Source of the DNA: SVQP01 sp045658965
GTDB lineage: Bacteria > Bacillota > Clostridia > Oscillospirales > CAG-272
Assembly: GCA_045658965.1 (NCBI GenBank)
Contig: JAZOVZ010000027.1
Span: 1-56,692, forward strand
Reading direction: 5' to 3'
Length of the DNA stretch: 56,692 nt
The translations under genes and the position numbers were made by a program. Each line of letters begins with the position of its first letter. Position 1 is the first letter of the stretch. Under the pieces are notes generated by a model. That model was not told where the DNA came from. It searched no databases and saw only the letters and a program-made list of their open reading frames with translations. Positions 9,551 through 18,357 of this stretch are shown one piece after another.

Positions 9551-11434
9551 ATGACTTTTTTGGAAAGAGCCAAAGCCTTGGTCGCCCAAATGACCTTGGA
9601 AGAAAAAATGTCTCAAATGAAATACAACGCCCCTGCCATCCCGCACCTGGGCATTCCTGCCTATAACTGGTGGAATGAATGCCTGCACGGCGTGGCAAGA
9701 TCGGGCGTGGCAACCGTATTTCCCCAAGCCATCGGCATGGCTGCAAGCTTTGATACCGATATGATGCACCGCGTTGCAACCGCCATTTCGGACGAGGCAA
9801 GAGCCAAGCACAACGAGTTCAAAAAGTTTGGCTACACCGATATCTATCAGGGCTTGACCTACTGGTCGCCCAATATCAACATCTTCCGTGACCCCCGCTG
9901 GGGACGCGGTCACGAGACCTACGGTGAGGACCCCTATCTGACCGGCAGAATGGGCGTTGCCTTTATCAAGGGACTGCAGGGCGAGGGCAAATACCGCAAG
10001 CTGGACGCTACCATCAAGCATCTGGCTGCGCACAGTGGCCCCGAGGAGCTGCGCCACGGCTTTAACACCGAGGTCAGTGAAAAGGATCTGCGCGAAACCT
10101 ATTTATGGGCATTTAAGTACTGCATCGACCACGCTGATCCCTCTGCCGTCATGGGTGCTTACAACCGCCTCAACGGTGAGCCCTGCTGCGCAAGCAAAAC
10201 GCTGCTTATGGATATTCTGTACGGCGAATGGGGCTTTGGCGGCTACGTCGTTTCCGACTGCGGTGCGATCTGCGACATCCACCGCCACCACAAGGTGACA
10301 AGCACCGACGCGGAAAGTGCCGCGCTTGCCGTCAATAACGGCTGTCAGCTCAACTGCGGCAGCGCATATCAATGGCTCAAACAGGCTTACGACCAAGGGC
10401 TTTTGTCCGAGGAGGTCATCACCGCTTCGGTGGAAAAGCTGTTTGAGGCACGCTATCGCCTTGGTATGTTTGACGACGACTGCGAATACGATAACATTCC
10501 CTACGACGTTGTGGATTGCGACGAGCATCGCGCGCTCAATCGCAAAATGGCGCAAAAATGCATGGTGCTGCTCAAAAACGACGGCATTCTGCCGCTTTCC
10601 AAGGACGTGCGCACCATTGCCGTCATCGGCCCCAACGCAGATGAGCAAAGCGTATTGCTTGGCAACTATAACGGCACGCCCGCAAGATATTCCACGCTTT
10701 TGCGCGGCATTCAGGACGGCTTTGACGGCCGCGTGATCTATGCCCGCGGCTGCCACGTAACCAAGCCCGTGCAGGACAAGGACGGCGAGCACCCGCGCAA
10801 CGAGGCTCTCATTGCCGCAAGCAAGGCAGACGTTGTGGTGCTGGTGATGGGTATCAATCCCACCATTGAGGGCGAAGAGGGCGACGCTTACAACGCCGCA
10901 AAGGGCGGCGACCGCGTAGATCTCGAGCTGCCCGCGGTGCAAAGAGAGCTGATCGACGCGATCACGGCACTGGGCAAGCCTACCGTATTCGTCAACGTCA
11001 GCGGCAGCTGCATCAACCTTGAGCGTGAGGACAAGAGCTGCAACGCTGTGCTGCAATGCTTCTATCCCGGTGCAGAGGGCGGCAACGCGCTTGCCGATAT
11101 CCTGTTTGGCAAGGTATCCCCCAGCGCAAGACTCCCCGTCAGCTTTTACAGATCCATCGACGATCTGCCCGCATTTGAGGATTACAGCATGCAAAACCGC
11201 ACGTATAAATTCTTTACCGGTAAGTGCGTATACGATTTCGGACACGGCTTGACTTACTCGGATATCAAGGAAACCTATATTGACCAAAACACGGTCGAGC
11301 TGTATAACGCAGGGGCTTACGACACCGATTATACGGTGCTGAAATTCGACTACGAGCCGCACAAGTGCTTAAAGGCATTTAAGTGTGTGCACGTTCGCGC
11401 AAACGAGACGGTACGGGTGAGCTTGTCCGAATAA
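9551..11434 (+). CDS. GH3 beta-glycosidase (beta-xylosidase/glucosidase-like) with reduced C-terminal domain
   Basis: The 627-residue protein has the GH3 barrel with YNWWNECLHGVAR, GRGHETYGEDPYL, TIKHLAAHS and a nucleophile motif GGYVVSDCGA (D236). The following alpha/beta sandwich carries VAVIGPNAD-like and GCHVTKP segments. WWNECLHGVAR and the overall pattern resemble xylan 1,4-beta-xylosidase/arabinofuranosidase-type GH3 members, and xylA/xylB downstream support xylose release. The fibronectin-III-like tail normally found in this subgroup is reduced to about 50 residues after the YDFGHGLTYS motif. No signal peptide is visible, so it is probably cytoplasmic. It follows the GH38 gene by 18 bp. 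Confidence 0.9.
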   Translation: MTFLERAKALVAQMTLEEKMSQMKYNAPAIPHLGIPAYNWWNECLHGVARSGVATVFPQAIGMAASFDTDMMHRVATAISDEARAKHNEFKKFGYTDIYQGLTYWSPNINIFRDPRWGRGHETYGEDPYLTGRMGVAFIKGLQGEGKYRKLDATIKHLAAHSGPEELRHGFNTEVSEKDLRETYLWAFKYCIDHADPSAVMGAYNRLNGEPCCASKTLLMDILYGEWGFGGYVVSDCGAICDIHRHHKVTSTDAESAALAVNNGCQLNCGSAYQWLKQAYDQGLLSEEVITASVEKLFEARYRLGMFDDDCEYDNIPYDVVDCDEHRALNRKMAQKCMVLLKNDGILPLSKDVRTIAVIGPNADEQSVLLGNYNGTPARYSTLLRGIQDGFDGRVIYARGCHVTKPVQDKDGEHPRNEALIAASKADVVVLVMGINPTIEGEEGDAYNAAKGGDRVDLELPAVQRELIDAITALGKPTVFVNVSGSCINLEREDKSCNAVLQCFYPGAEGGNALADILFGKVSPSARLPVSFYRSIDDLPAFEDYSMQNRTYKFFTGKCVYDFGHGLTYSDIKETYIDQNTVELYNAGAYDTDYTVLKFDYEPHKCLKAFKCVHVRANETVRVSLSE

Positions 11435-11509
11435 AGGAAAGCGACTCATCACCGCACGAAAAAGCATGATCGGTAGCATTTTGAAATCATCACATAAAAA
11501 GGAGCGCAC

Positions 11510-13729
11510 ATGAGCTTTTGGATCATGGCGGACGACCGCCCCACAAAACCCAAATTTTATTACTTTTCAAAAGAGTTTGATGCCCCTTGTGGTGCATCGC
11601 TCAAGGTGCGCGCCAGCGGAGACACGCGCTATGCGCTGTATCTCAACGGCACGCTTGTCCTGGAGGGCCCTTGTCAGGGCTCTGCCTACCAGACCTACTT
11701 TGAGAGCGAGGATCTGACGCCTTATCTCACAGAGGGAAAGAACACGTTAATTGCCAAGGTGATGTACGTCACCGACGGATATTTCATCTCCACCTTCCGC
11801 AAGTCCGCGCCTGCCTTTTGGCTGGACGGAGAGCTGACGGATGGAGAGACCACCACCAAGCTGGGCACGGATGCAAGCTGGACTTGCGCACGCGAAGACG
11901 CCTGCGCACTGGAGCACGGCACGGATTGCTATATCTCCATCCCCCCCTACGAGCATTGGTCGGGTGCTTCGGTGCGCACCCCCATTGCCTGCGTGCCAAG
12001 CTTTGAGCCGGATTTTGACCGCGCTTGCTTTGACGAATGCGGTATCAATCAAACCTACGTGATGGCGCCCCGTTCCCTGCCCGCAATGGAAACCGAGGCG
12101 TACCGTCCTATGCAGGCGGTCAGAAGCGGTGAGGGCTTTACCGAATTTGATGCGATCAGCTATACCACTGCTAAATTGCGTCTGCGTTTTCGTGCAAAGG
12201 CAGGCAGCCGCATACGCATTATGTATGCCGAGTGCTACAGGCTGACCGATGAGAACGGAAAACGCTACAAGGGCGTGCGCGATGCGTATGATCAGCCCTC
12301 GGCATTTCTGTACGGCTGCTTTGACACCGTGGTTGCCACGGGAGAGGAGCAGGTATTCGAGCCTTTTTGGTATCGCTCCTTCCGCTTTGCACGCGTGGAA
12401 TGTGACGATCCCGATTTGGCAGTACTGAGCTTTGACTACGCCTTTTATCACTATCCGCTGGATGCAGCCGGCACGTTTGCCTGCTCCGATCCGCGCTATA
12501 ACAAAATGTGGGAGATCAGCCGCCACACCGTGCTTTGCTGTATGCACGAGATGTACGTGGACTGCCCCTACTACGAGCAGCAGCAATACGATATGGACAG
12601 CGCGCTGGAAATGCTGTTCACCCTGCGCATGAGTATGGATGACCGCATGCCGATCAAATCCCTGACCGACTTTGCACATTCGCAATTGCCCAGCGGCTTG
12701 CTGCAGGCTAACTACCCTTCCGTCAAGACCCAGATCATTCCCAATTTCACGCTTTTCTGGATACTGATGCTGCGCGATTATATGCGCTATTGCGGCACAA
12801 GCACGGAAAACGTCAAGCTGCTGCGCACGCTGATCGGCACAGCCGCTCATGCCTTGGACGGCTTTGCCGCTTACGTACTGCCAAGCGGTCTGGTGGGCAA
12901 TACCCCCTATTGGCACTTTGTGGACTGGGTGCCCGATTGGGACGGCGGCGTTCCCTCGGGAAAGTCCGACGAGCCCATCACAGTCAGCACGCTGATGTAC
13001 GCAACAGCACTCAAAGCAGCCGCCGAGCTATATGAAATTCTCGGCAGAAGCGGCACTGCCTTGGATTACAGAAGCAAAGCCGAGGACGCAATTCGCGCTG
13101 TCTACGAGCATTGCTACGACAAAAAGGCAGGGCTTTTCCGCAACAAGCCGAGTGTGAGCGAATACAGCCAGCACACCACGCTGTGGGCGATCCTTTCGGG
13201 TGCTGTGTGCGGCAAGGAAGCGGGAGAGCTGATCGACCGCACCTTTAACGCCAAGGTTCCCGTCGCTTTCTGCACCTTCTCCATGAGCCACTATATGTTC
13301 CGCGCACTGGAGCTTGCAGGACGCTACGATGCTTATGCAAAGCAACAGCTGCAGGGCTGGGAGACCATGCTTGACCTGCATTGCACCACATGGTGTGAAA
13401 ACCCCGACGACCCCAGAAGCGAATGCCACGGCTGGAGCTCTGCGCCCATTTACGAATTCTCTGCTATGGTGCTGGGTGTTACGCCCACCGCTTCCGGCTA
13501 CGATGCCGTTTGCATCAAGCCCTACCCGCACGCCTACGACCTTTCGTGGGCAAGCGGCACCGTTCCCACTCCGCACGGCGTCATTTCGGTTGCATGGGAA
13601 AAGCAGGACGGTGCACTGACCGTGAAGGTCACCCTGCCCGATACCGCCATGCATTGCGAGATCATCCTGCCCGACGGCAGTACGTATACGCAGGCAACCG
13701 AGAGTGCTCAATATACCTGCAAACTATAA
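11510..13729 (+). CDS. GH78-like alpha-L-rhamnosidase
   Basis: The 739-residue protein has N-terminal beta-sandwich domains (about 1-320; LYLNGTLVLEGPCQG recalls the rhamnosidase N-terminal carbohydrate-binding region). An (alpha/alpha)6 barrel with ECDCPYYEQQQYDMDSALEM-type spacing follows; the seen motif is DCPYYEQQQYDMDSALEM near residue 351, equivalent to the GH78 DCPxREQxGxxGDA segment. The C-terminal beta domain starts near SSAPIYEFSAMVLGVTPTASG. GH78 enzymes remove terminal alpha-L-rhamnose from pectin side chains or glycosides. The substitution of the usual GDA by MDSA makes the exact specificity uncertain. A clear AAGGAG precedes the ATG. No signal peptide is present. It lies 75 bp after the GH3 gene and 39 bp before xylA. 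Confidence 0.83.
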   Translation: MSFWIMADDRPTKPKFYYFSKEFDAPCGASLKVRASGDTRYALYLNGTLVLEGPCQGSAYQTYFESEDLTPYLTEGKNTLIAKVMYVTDGYFISTFRKSAPAFWLDGELTDGETTTKLGTDASWTCAREDACALEHGTDCYISIPPYEHWSGASVRTPIACVPSFEPDFDRACFDECGINQTYVMAPRSLPAMETEAYRPMQAVRSGEGFTEFDAISYTTAKLRLRFRAKAGSRIRIMYAECYRLTDENGKRYKGVRDAYDQPSAFLYGCFDTVVATGEEQVFEPFWYRSFRFARVECDDPDLAVLSFDYAFYHYPLDAAGTFACSDPRYNKMWEISRHTVLCCMHEMYVDCPYYEQQQYDMDSALEMLFTLRMSMDDRMPIKSLTDFAHSQLPSGLLQANYPSVKTQIIPNFTLFWILMLRDYMRYCGTSTENVKLLRTLIGTAAHALDGFAAYVLPSGLVGNTPYWHFVDWVPDWDGGVPSGKSDEPITVSTLMYATALKAAAELYEILGRSGTALDYRSKAEDAIRAVYEHCYDKKAGLFRNKPSVSEYSQHTTLWAILSGAVCGKEAGELIDRTFNAKVPVAFCTFSMSHYMFRALELAGRYDAYAKQQLQGWETMLDLHCTTWCENPDDPRSECHGWSSAPIYEFSAMVLGVTPTASGYDAVCIKPYPHAYDLSWASGTVPTPHGVISVAWEKQDGALTVKVTLPDTAMHCEIILPDGSTYTQATESAQYTCKL

Positions 13730-13768
13730 AAAACAAATAATAAACATAAACATGGAGGAAATTCCACA

Positions 13769-15076
13769 ATGTATCAAGAAATCAAAAACATTTCCTTTGA
13801 GGGCCCCAAGAGCAAAAACCCCTACTCTTTCCGTTACTATGATAAGAATCGCGTGATCGCAGGCAAGACCATGGCAGAGCATCTGCGCTTTGCAATGAGC
13901 TGGTGGCACACCTGCAACGCATCCGGCTCCGATATGTTCGGCGGCAACACCATGGATAAGACCTTTGGTCTGGACGGCATTGAAATGCACAAGGCAAAGG
14001 TGGACTTCGCCTTTGACCTGATGCAGAAGCTGGGCATTGAATACTACTGCTTCCACGACGTTGACGTTGCTCCCGAGGGCAAGACTCTTGCAGAGAGCAT
14101 CAAGAACCTGGAGATCATCACCGACTACCTCCTGGAAAAGCAGAACGCTACCGGCATCAAGCCCCTGTGGGTCACCGCCAATATGTTTGGCGACAAGACC
14201 TTTATGGCAGGCGCAGCTACCTCCCCCTCTGCTGACGTGTATGCTATTGCAGCAGGCAAGGTCAAGGCAGGCATCGACGCAGCCATCAAGCTGGGCGCAC
14301 CCGGTTACGTATTCTGGGGCGGCAGAGAGGGCTACGACACGCTGATCAACACCGATATGGCGCTGGAGCTTGACAACCTGGGCAAGTTTCTGACCCTTGC
14401 ACGCGATTACGGCCGTGCAAACGGTTTTAAGGGTGACTTCTACATCGAGCCCAAGCCCAAGGAACCCACCAAGCACCAGTATGACTTTGACGTGGCAACC
14501 TGCGCAAACTTCCTGCGCACCTACGGTCTGATGGACGATTTCAAAATGAACATTGAAGCAAACCACGCAACCCTTGCAGGTCACACCTTCCAGCACGAGC
14601 TGCGCTCCGCAACCGTCAACGGCATTTTCGGCTCGATCGACGCAAACCAGGGCGATATGCTGCTGGGCTGGGATACCGACCAGTTCCCCACCAACGTATA
14701 CGACACCACCCTTTGCATGTACGAGGTCATCAAGGCAGGCGGCTTTACCAACGGCGGTCTGAACTTCGACGCCAAGGCACGCCGTCAGTCCAACTCCTTT
14801 GAGGACGTACTGCTTTCCTATATCGCAGGTATGGATGCGTTTGCACTCGGTCTGATCAAGGCATACGAGATCATTGAGGACGGCAGAATCGACGAGTTCG
14901 TAGCACAGCGTTACGCTTCCTACAACGAGGGCATCGGTAAGGATATCCGCGAAGGCAAGGTCACGCTCGAATCTCTTGCCGCTTACGCGCAGAATCTGGA
15001 AAACGTCATCCCCGGCAGCGGCAGACAGGAATACCTCGAATCCGTACTCAACGACATTCTCTTCTCGGGAGTCTGA
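13769..15076 (+). CDS. xylA: Xylose isomerase
   Basis: This 435-residue protein matches the length and motifs of class II xylose isomerase, which converts D-xylose to D-xylulose. Visible motifs are the catalytic region FHDVDVAPEG (H96, D99), FWGGREGYDTLINTD, DFYIEPKPKEPTKHQYDFD with metal ligands, IEANHATLAGHTFQHE, and GGLNFDAKARRQS. The start is preceded by GGAGG. It ends one base before the xylB start and is part of the sugar operon. The enzyme is cytoplasmic and places xylose as one end product of the glycosidases upstream. Confidence 0.97.
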   Translation: MYQEIKNISFEGPKSKNPYSFRYYDKNRVIAGKTMAEHLRFAMSWWHTCNASGSDMFGGNTMDKTFGLDGIEMHKAKVDFAFDLMQKLGIEYYCFHDVDVAPEGKTLAESIKNLEIITDYLLEKQNATGIKPLWVTANMFGDKTFMAGAATSPSADVYAIAAGKVKAGIDAAIKLGAPGYVFWGGREGYDTLINTDMALELDNLGKFLTLARDYGRANGFKGDFYIEPKPKEPTKHQYDFDVATCANFLRTYGLMDDFKMNIEANHATLAGHTFQHELRSATVNGIFGSIDANQGDMLLGWDTDQFPTNVYDTTLCMYEVIKAGGFTNGGLNFDAKARRQSNSFEDVLLSYIAGMDAFALGLIKAYEIIEDGRIDEFVAQRYASYNEGIGKDIREGKVTLESLAAYAQNLENVIPGSGRQEYLESVLNDILFSGV

Positions 15077-15077
15077 T

Positions 15078-16499
15078 ATGAGCTATTACATTGGCATTGA
15101 CCTTGGCACGTCCGCCTGCAAGGGCATTTTGACCGACCGCACCGGCATGGTCCTGACCGAGCACAGCGTCAGCTACCCCGTCTCCACCCCGCACGCAAAT
15201 TGGAGCGAGCAGGATCCCACCGATTGGTATCGCGCTGCCAAAGAGATCCTCGCTGTCCTGTCCCGTGGCAAGGAGGAAGAGATCCTGGGCGTGGGCATCG
15301 CAGGACAGATGCATGGGCTTGTCATGCTGGATGATCGGGACGAGGTCATTCGCCCCGCGATCCTTTGGAACGACGGCCGCAGCGCCGAGGAAACCGCTTA
15401 TCTCAACAGCCTTGGTACCCTCCCCGCTCTGACAGGCAATATCGCTTTCCCCGGTTTCACCGCTCCCAAAATTCTGTGGGTCAAGCATCACGAGCCGGAA
15501 AATTTTGCAAAAGCAAAAAAGATCTGCCTGCCCAAGGATTATTTAGCATACAAGCTGACAGGTGTTTTTTCCACCGAATACTCCGACGCAGCGGGCATGC
15601 TGCTTTTGGACGTGCAGCATAAATGCTGGTCGCAGGAAATGTGCGAGATTTGCGGCATTACCCGTGACGTGCTCCCCGCGCTGTACGAAAGCTATCAGGC
15701 CACAGGCAAGCTCTTGGCAGAGCTTGGGCTGCCCAATGCAGTCCTTTGCGCGGGCGCAGGCGACAACGCAGGCGCTGCAGTAGGAACAAACACGCTCCGC
15801 GAGGGAGATTGCAGTATCTCTCTTGGCACCAGCGGCACGGTTTTCCTGCCTTGTGACGAATTTAATACCGCATGCGGTACTGCACTGCACAACTTTGTGC
15901 ACGCAAACGGCAAATATCACCTCATGGGCTGCATCTTGTCTGCGGCTTCCTGTAACAAATGGTGGACGCGCGACATTCTGGACGCCGCATACGGTGATCC
16001 GGAAGTCCCCCGCTACGGACAGACGGGCGTGTACTTCCTGCCCTACCTGACCGGTGAGCGTTGCCCCCACAATGACGTCAACGCACGCGGTGCTTTCGTC
16101 GGACTTTCCATGACCACCACGCGCGAGGATATGAGCCTTGCCGTGCTGGAGGGCGTGGCATACGCCCTGCGCGACTGTGTGGAAGCAGGCGGCGTCAAGA
16201 TCGACAAAGCCGTTCTCTGCGGCGGCGGTGCGGTCAGCAAAGTATGGCAGACCGTGCTGGCAAACGTTTTGGGCGCAGACATTTATCTGACCGAAACCGA
16301 GCAAGGCCCGTCCATGGGAGCTGCCCTCCTGGCTATGACCGCTTGCGGTGAATACGCCTCGGTATCGGATGCGGCAGACGCTACGGTGAAAAAGACTTTG
16401 GCAATCAAAGCCGATCCCGCACTGACGGCGATCTATGAGCAAGGATACCAAACCTATCGCAAGCTGTACCCCGCACTCAAATCGTGTGAAATTCAATAA
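15078..16499 (+). CDS. xylB: Xylulokinase
   Basis: The 473-residue FGGY-family kinase phosphorylates D-xylulose to xylulose 5-phosphate, feeding the pentose phosphate pathway. It begins MSYYIGIDLGTSACKG, the first phosphate-binding motif. IAGQMHGLVMLD, CAGAGDNAGAAVG (with the probable catalytic aspartate) and GGGAVSKVWQ in the adenosine pocket are visible. I chose ATG 15078 because GGGAG ends 6 bp upstream and the family motif starts right after it; longer in-frame starts would run into xylA. It is one base downstream of the xylA stop and is the last gene before a strong terminator. Confidence 0.96.
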   Translation: MSYYIGIDLGTSACKGILTDRTGMVLTEHSVSYPVSTPHANWSEQDPTDWYRAAKEILAVLSRGKEEEILGVGIAGQMHGLVMLDDRDEVIRPAILWNDGRSAEETAYLNSLGTLPALTGNIAFPGFTAPKILWVKHHEPENFAKAKKICLPKDYLAYKLTGVFSTEYSDAAGMLLLDVQHKCWSQEMCEICGITRDVLPALYESYQATGKLLAELGLPNAVLCAGAGDNAGAAVGTNTLREGDCSISLGTSGTVFLPCDEFNTACGTALHNFVHANGKYHLMGCILSAASCNKWWTRDILDAAYGDPEVPRYGQTGVYFLPYLTGERCPHNDVNARGAFVGLSMTTTREDMSLAVLEGVAYALRDCVEAGGVKIDKAVLCGGGAVSKVWQTVLANVLGADIYLTETEQGPSMGAALLAMTACGEYASVSDAADATVKKTLAIKADPALTAIYEQGYQTYRKLYPALKSCEIQ

Positions 16500-16506
16500 A
16501 AAAATA

Positions 16507-16554
16507 TCGGACACACCACCTCGCAAAACTCGAGGTGATGTGTCCGACTTTTTT
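16507..16554 (+). terminator. Terminator of the sugar operon
   Basis: TCGGACACACCACCTCG pairs, with one bulge, with CGAGGTGATGTGTCCGA, followed by CTTTTTTAT. The stem shares the word GTGATGTGTCC with the terminator of the four-helix-bundle gene at 17915-17962. Confidence 0.88.
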
Positions 16555-16589
16555 ATCGGTTCTTGCAGAGGTCATTCATGAATGACCCG

Positions 16590-16615
16590 CGGGCGATTCG
16601 TTCAGTCGCCCCTAC
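16590..16615 (-). repeat. Capped palindromic repeat (GTAGGGG...CCCG family)
   Basis: Read on the minus strand this is GTAGGGGCGACTG, a short loop, then AATCGCCCG. It has the fixed caps of the family also present at 24484-24531, 33507-33612, 46149-46264 and 50236-50295. A partial copy (CTCGCGGGCGATC) continues to the stop codon of the XRE gene. Confidence 0.6.
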
Positions 16616-16631
16616 GGACCCTCGCGGGCGA

Positions 16632-17768
16632 TCAACCCTTGGTATCCTTTGCAAAGGGAGCATATTTTTCAACAATACGCTTGAACCACTGCGCTCCACG
16701 AATACCCGCAAAGCTTTCCACCTCCCCAATGCTGTCCAATTGACGTTTTACTTCATTGCTTTCAAATCCCGAAGACACATTTGATGTGTCAAACGTATAC
16801 CCTTTGACAAGATAGGAGGTATGCACGGTCTGCTTGGGGAGCTCGTCATAAGCTTTTGCATGCGTAAGACACAGATCTAAATACTTGGCACAGTTCTTAT
16901 AATCCCCCTCGCGGCAATACCGAGAAGCAATCGAAAAATACGCCTCGGACAGCTCATAATGGTCAAAGCCGTAATCCTCCTCGTCATAGATCAGCTTGAT
17001 CAAGTCTACCGACTTTTGATGAATGCGAATGGATTCTTGATTGGAAGGAGCGTAATAAGCACAGTTTCTGATTTTGATATAAAGATCCTCCACCATGCCA
17101 TACACATTTTCTCGGACTTGCTTCCACCACTTTTCACTTCCCCGTGGATAAAGCTGCTCCAATTCCTCGCGTTGCAAGGCCGAAGGCAAGAGCTTGATGT
17201 ATTCTATGGCTTTTGCCTCATTTCCCTCAAGCCCATAAATGCCACTGAGTAGACTGATCGCATCATATCTGAGTTGCTCATCAAAGCGTTCCTTGAGTAT
17301 GCGTTCACACAGCGAGATAAGTTCTTCCTTATGTGGTACCTTTGGATGCTCCGGTGCTAATTCGCCCTTATCCTTTTTGTTCCAATAATCCTCCCAAAAA
17401 TACGGATCGTAATAAAGCATCCAAATATATTTCTGCAAAATTTTATCCTCATTGGGATATGCCCGATATGCCGCACAGATAAAATCGAATTGTTCTTTTT
17501 CTTTGCCTAGATTGGAAAGCCTATTAAATTCCACCAATATCTCATCTATTTTAGCTTGCTTTTTCGCAAGATCGATGCCCAAAAGTTCATCGGTCGTTAC
17601 ATCGAAAAAGTTCGCAAGGATCGGAAACATCGTTATATCCGGCAACGATGCATTGGTTTCCCACTTGGATACCGTCTGATACGACACGTTTAATCTTTCC
17701 GCAAGCTCCTCCTGCGTCAAATTCATTCTTCTGCGCAAGGCTTTGATTCGGTTTCCAAAATTCTTCAT
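16632..17768 (-). CDS. XRE-family regulator with long helical-repeat C-terminus
   Basis: The 378-residue protein has an N-terminal helix-turn-helix (residues about 5-60) with TQEELAERLNVSYQTVSKWE, a classic XRE/Cro-CI recognition region, and a DITMFPILANFFDVTTDELLG continuation. The remaining 300 residues are helical and aromatic-rich and look like degenerate TPR-type repeats, for example AAYRAYPNEDKILQKYIW and RYCREGDYKNCAKYLDLC. In related Firmicutes regulators such repeats sense peptides or metabolites; here that is inference. Codon use is more A+T-rich than in the sugar operon, suggesting a different history. GAGGAG lies just upstream of the ATG. Its 3' end abuts a palindromic repeat. Confidence 0.87.
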   Translation of the reverse strand: MKNFGNRIKALRRRMNLTQEELAERLNVSYQTVSKWETNASLPDITMFPILANFFDVTTDELLGIDLAKKQAKIDEILVEFNRLSNLGKEKEQFDFICAAYRAYPNEDKILQKYIWMLYYDPYFWEDYWNKKDKGELAPEHPKVPHKEELISLCERILKERFDEQLRYDAISLLSGIYGLEGNEAKAIEYIKLLPSALQREELEQLYPRGSEKWWKQVRENVYGMVEDLYIKIRNCAYYAPSNQESIRIHQKSVDLIKLIYDEEDYGFDHYELSEAYFSIASRYCREGDYKNCAKYLDLCLTHAKAYDELPKQTVHTSYLVKGYTFDTSNVSSGFESNEVKRQLDSIGEVESFAGIRGAQWFKRIVEKYAPFAKDTKG

Positions 17769-17914
17769 AAAATCTCCTCCTGTTCAATATTTATTCCTCG
17801 AGGCTGATTTCATTATAACACAATTTTTCCAAAAGTACAGATAACGCTACACGATTCCCACTCAACCGCCTTTAGAATTTTCGCGCGTCATGCGAAATAA
17901 CGGATATTATAAAT
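17769..17914. other. Promoter-side gap of the XRE gene
   Basis: The region is A+T-rich. A TATAAT-like -10 for the minus-strand XRE gene sits at 17817-17812 with no convincing -35 at the right distance. Nothing else is recognisable. Confidence 0.3.
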
Positions 17915-17962
17915 CAAAAATTGGACACATCACTCGGGATTTTCCCAAATGATGTGTCCAAT
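17915..17962 (-). terminator. Terminator of the four-helix-bundle gene
   Basis: On the minus strand ATTGGACACATCA pairs with TGATGTGTCCAAT and is followed by TTTTTG. A small inner stem (GGGA/TCCC) lies in the loop. Confidence 0.8.
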
Positions 17963-17988
17963 TAATTATCCAAGTTTTTTCAAAATCC

Positions 17989-18339
17989 TTATAATTGATT
18001 GTTTTCCTTGGTGGTATTGATTGCTGAAATCAGAATTCTTCTGATTTTTCCGCAGTCATTTTTCAATTTTGCATACACTTCCTGACCGATCAACTGCGTT
18101 TTCATGAACAGTTCTAACCAATATTCGGTTTCGTAACATTCTTTCAGAGCAATTTGTAATTTTGAAACGAAATCCGCTTTGCTTTGTACATAATTCGCTT
18201 CATGAATATTTGCGCCGATGCTCGTTCCGCTTCTCAATATTTGATTTGTCAAAGCAGACCGCCCTTTAATGCCTTCGCAAATATTGAATATTTCAACTGC
18301 AAAGTCCATGGAAAGATCTACGAGAATGTTTTTCGACAT
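17989..18339 (-). CDS. Four-helix-bundle protein (S23/Avd-like)
   Basis: The 116-residue protein matches the stand-alone four-helix-bundle family related to proteins encoded in 23S rRNA intervening sequences and to Avd of diversity-generating retroelements. The diagnostic block is QILRSGTSIGANIHEANYVQ followed by SKADFVSKLQIALKECYETEYWLELF. Family members assemble into barrel-shaped oligomers and some bind nucleic acid; the role of stand-alone copies is not settled. GGAGGTG precedes the start. No reverse transcriptase, template repeat or rRNA gene is nearby. The gene sits directly downstream of an array of short hairpins (18358-18562), and its terminator closes the unit, so gene plus array looks like one discrete element inserted next to the GGGtGRT gene. 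Confidence 0.88.
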   Translation of the reverse strand: MSKNILVDLSMDFAVEIFNICEGIKGRSALTNQILRSGTSIGANIHEANYVQSKADFVSKLQIALKECYETEYWLELFMKTQLIGQEVYAKLKNDCGKIRRILISAINTTKENNQL

Positions 18340-18357
18340 ATATCTCTCACCTCCATA

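Noticed and set aside
6668..10057. Very long open frame (1129 codons) on the minus strand opposite GH38 and GH3
   Set aside because: The plus strand carries two unmistakable enzymes with ribosome binding sites. The antisense translation has no domain and mirrors codon bias of the sense genes.
17989..18339. Avd of a diversity-generating retroelement, or an rRNA intervening-sequence protein
   Set aside because: No reverse transcriptase, template/variable repeat pair or 23S rRNA is anywhere in the window. It is kept as a stand-alone family member.
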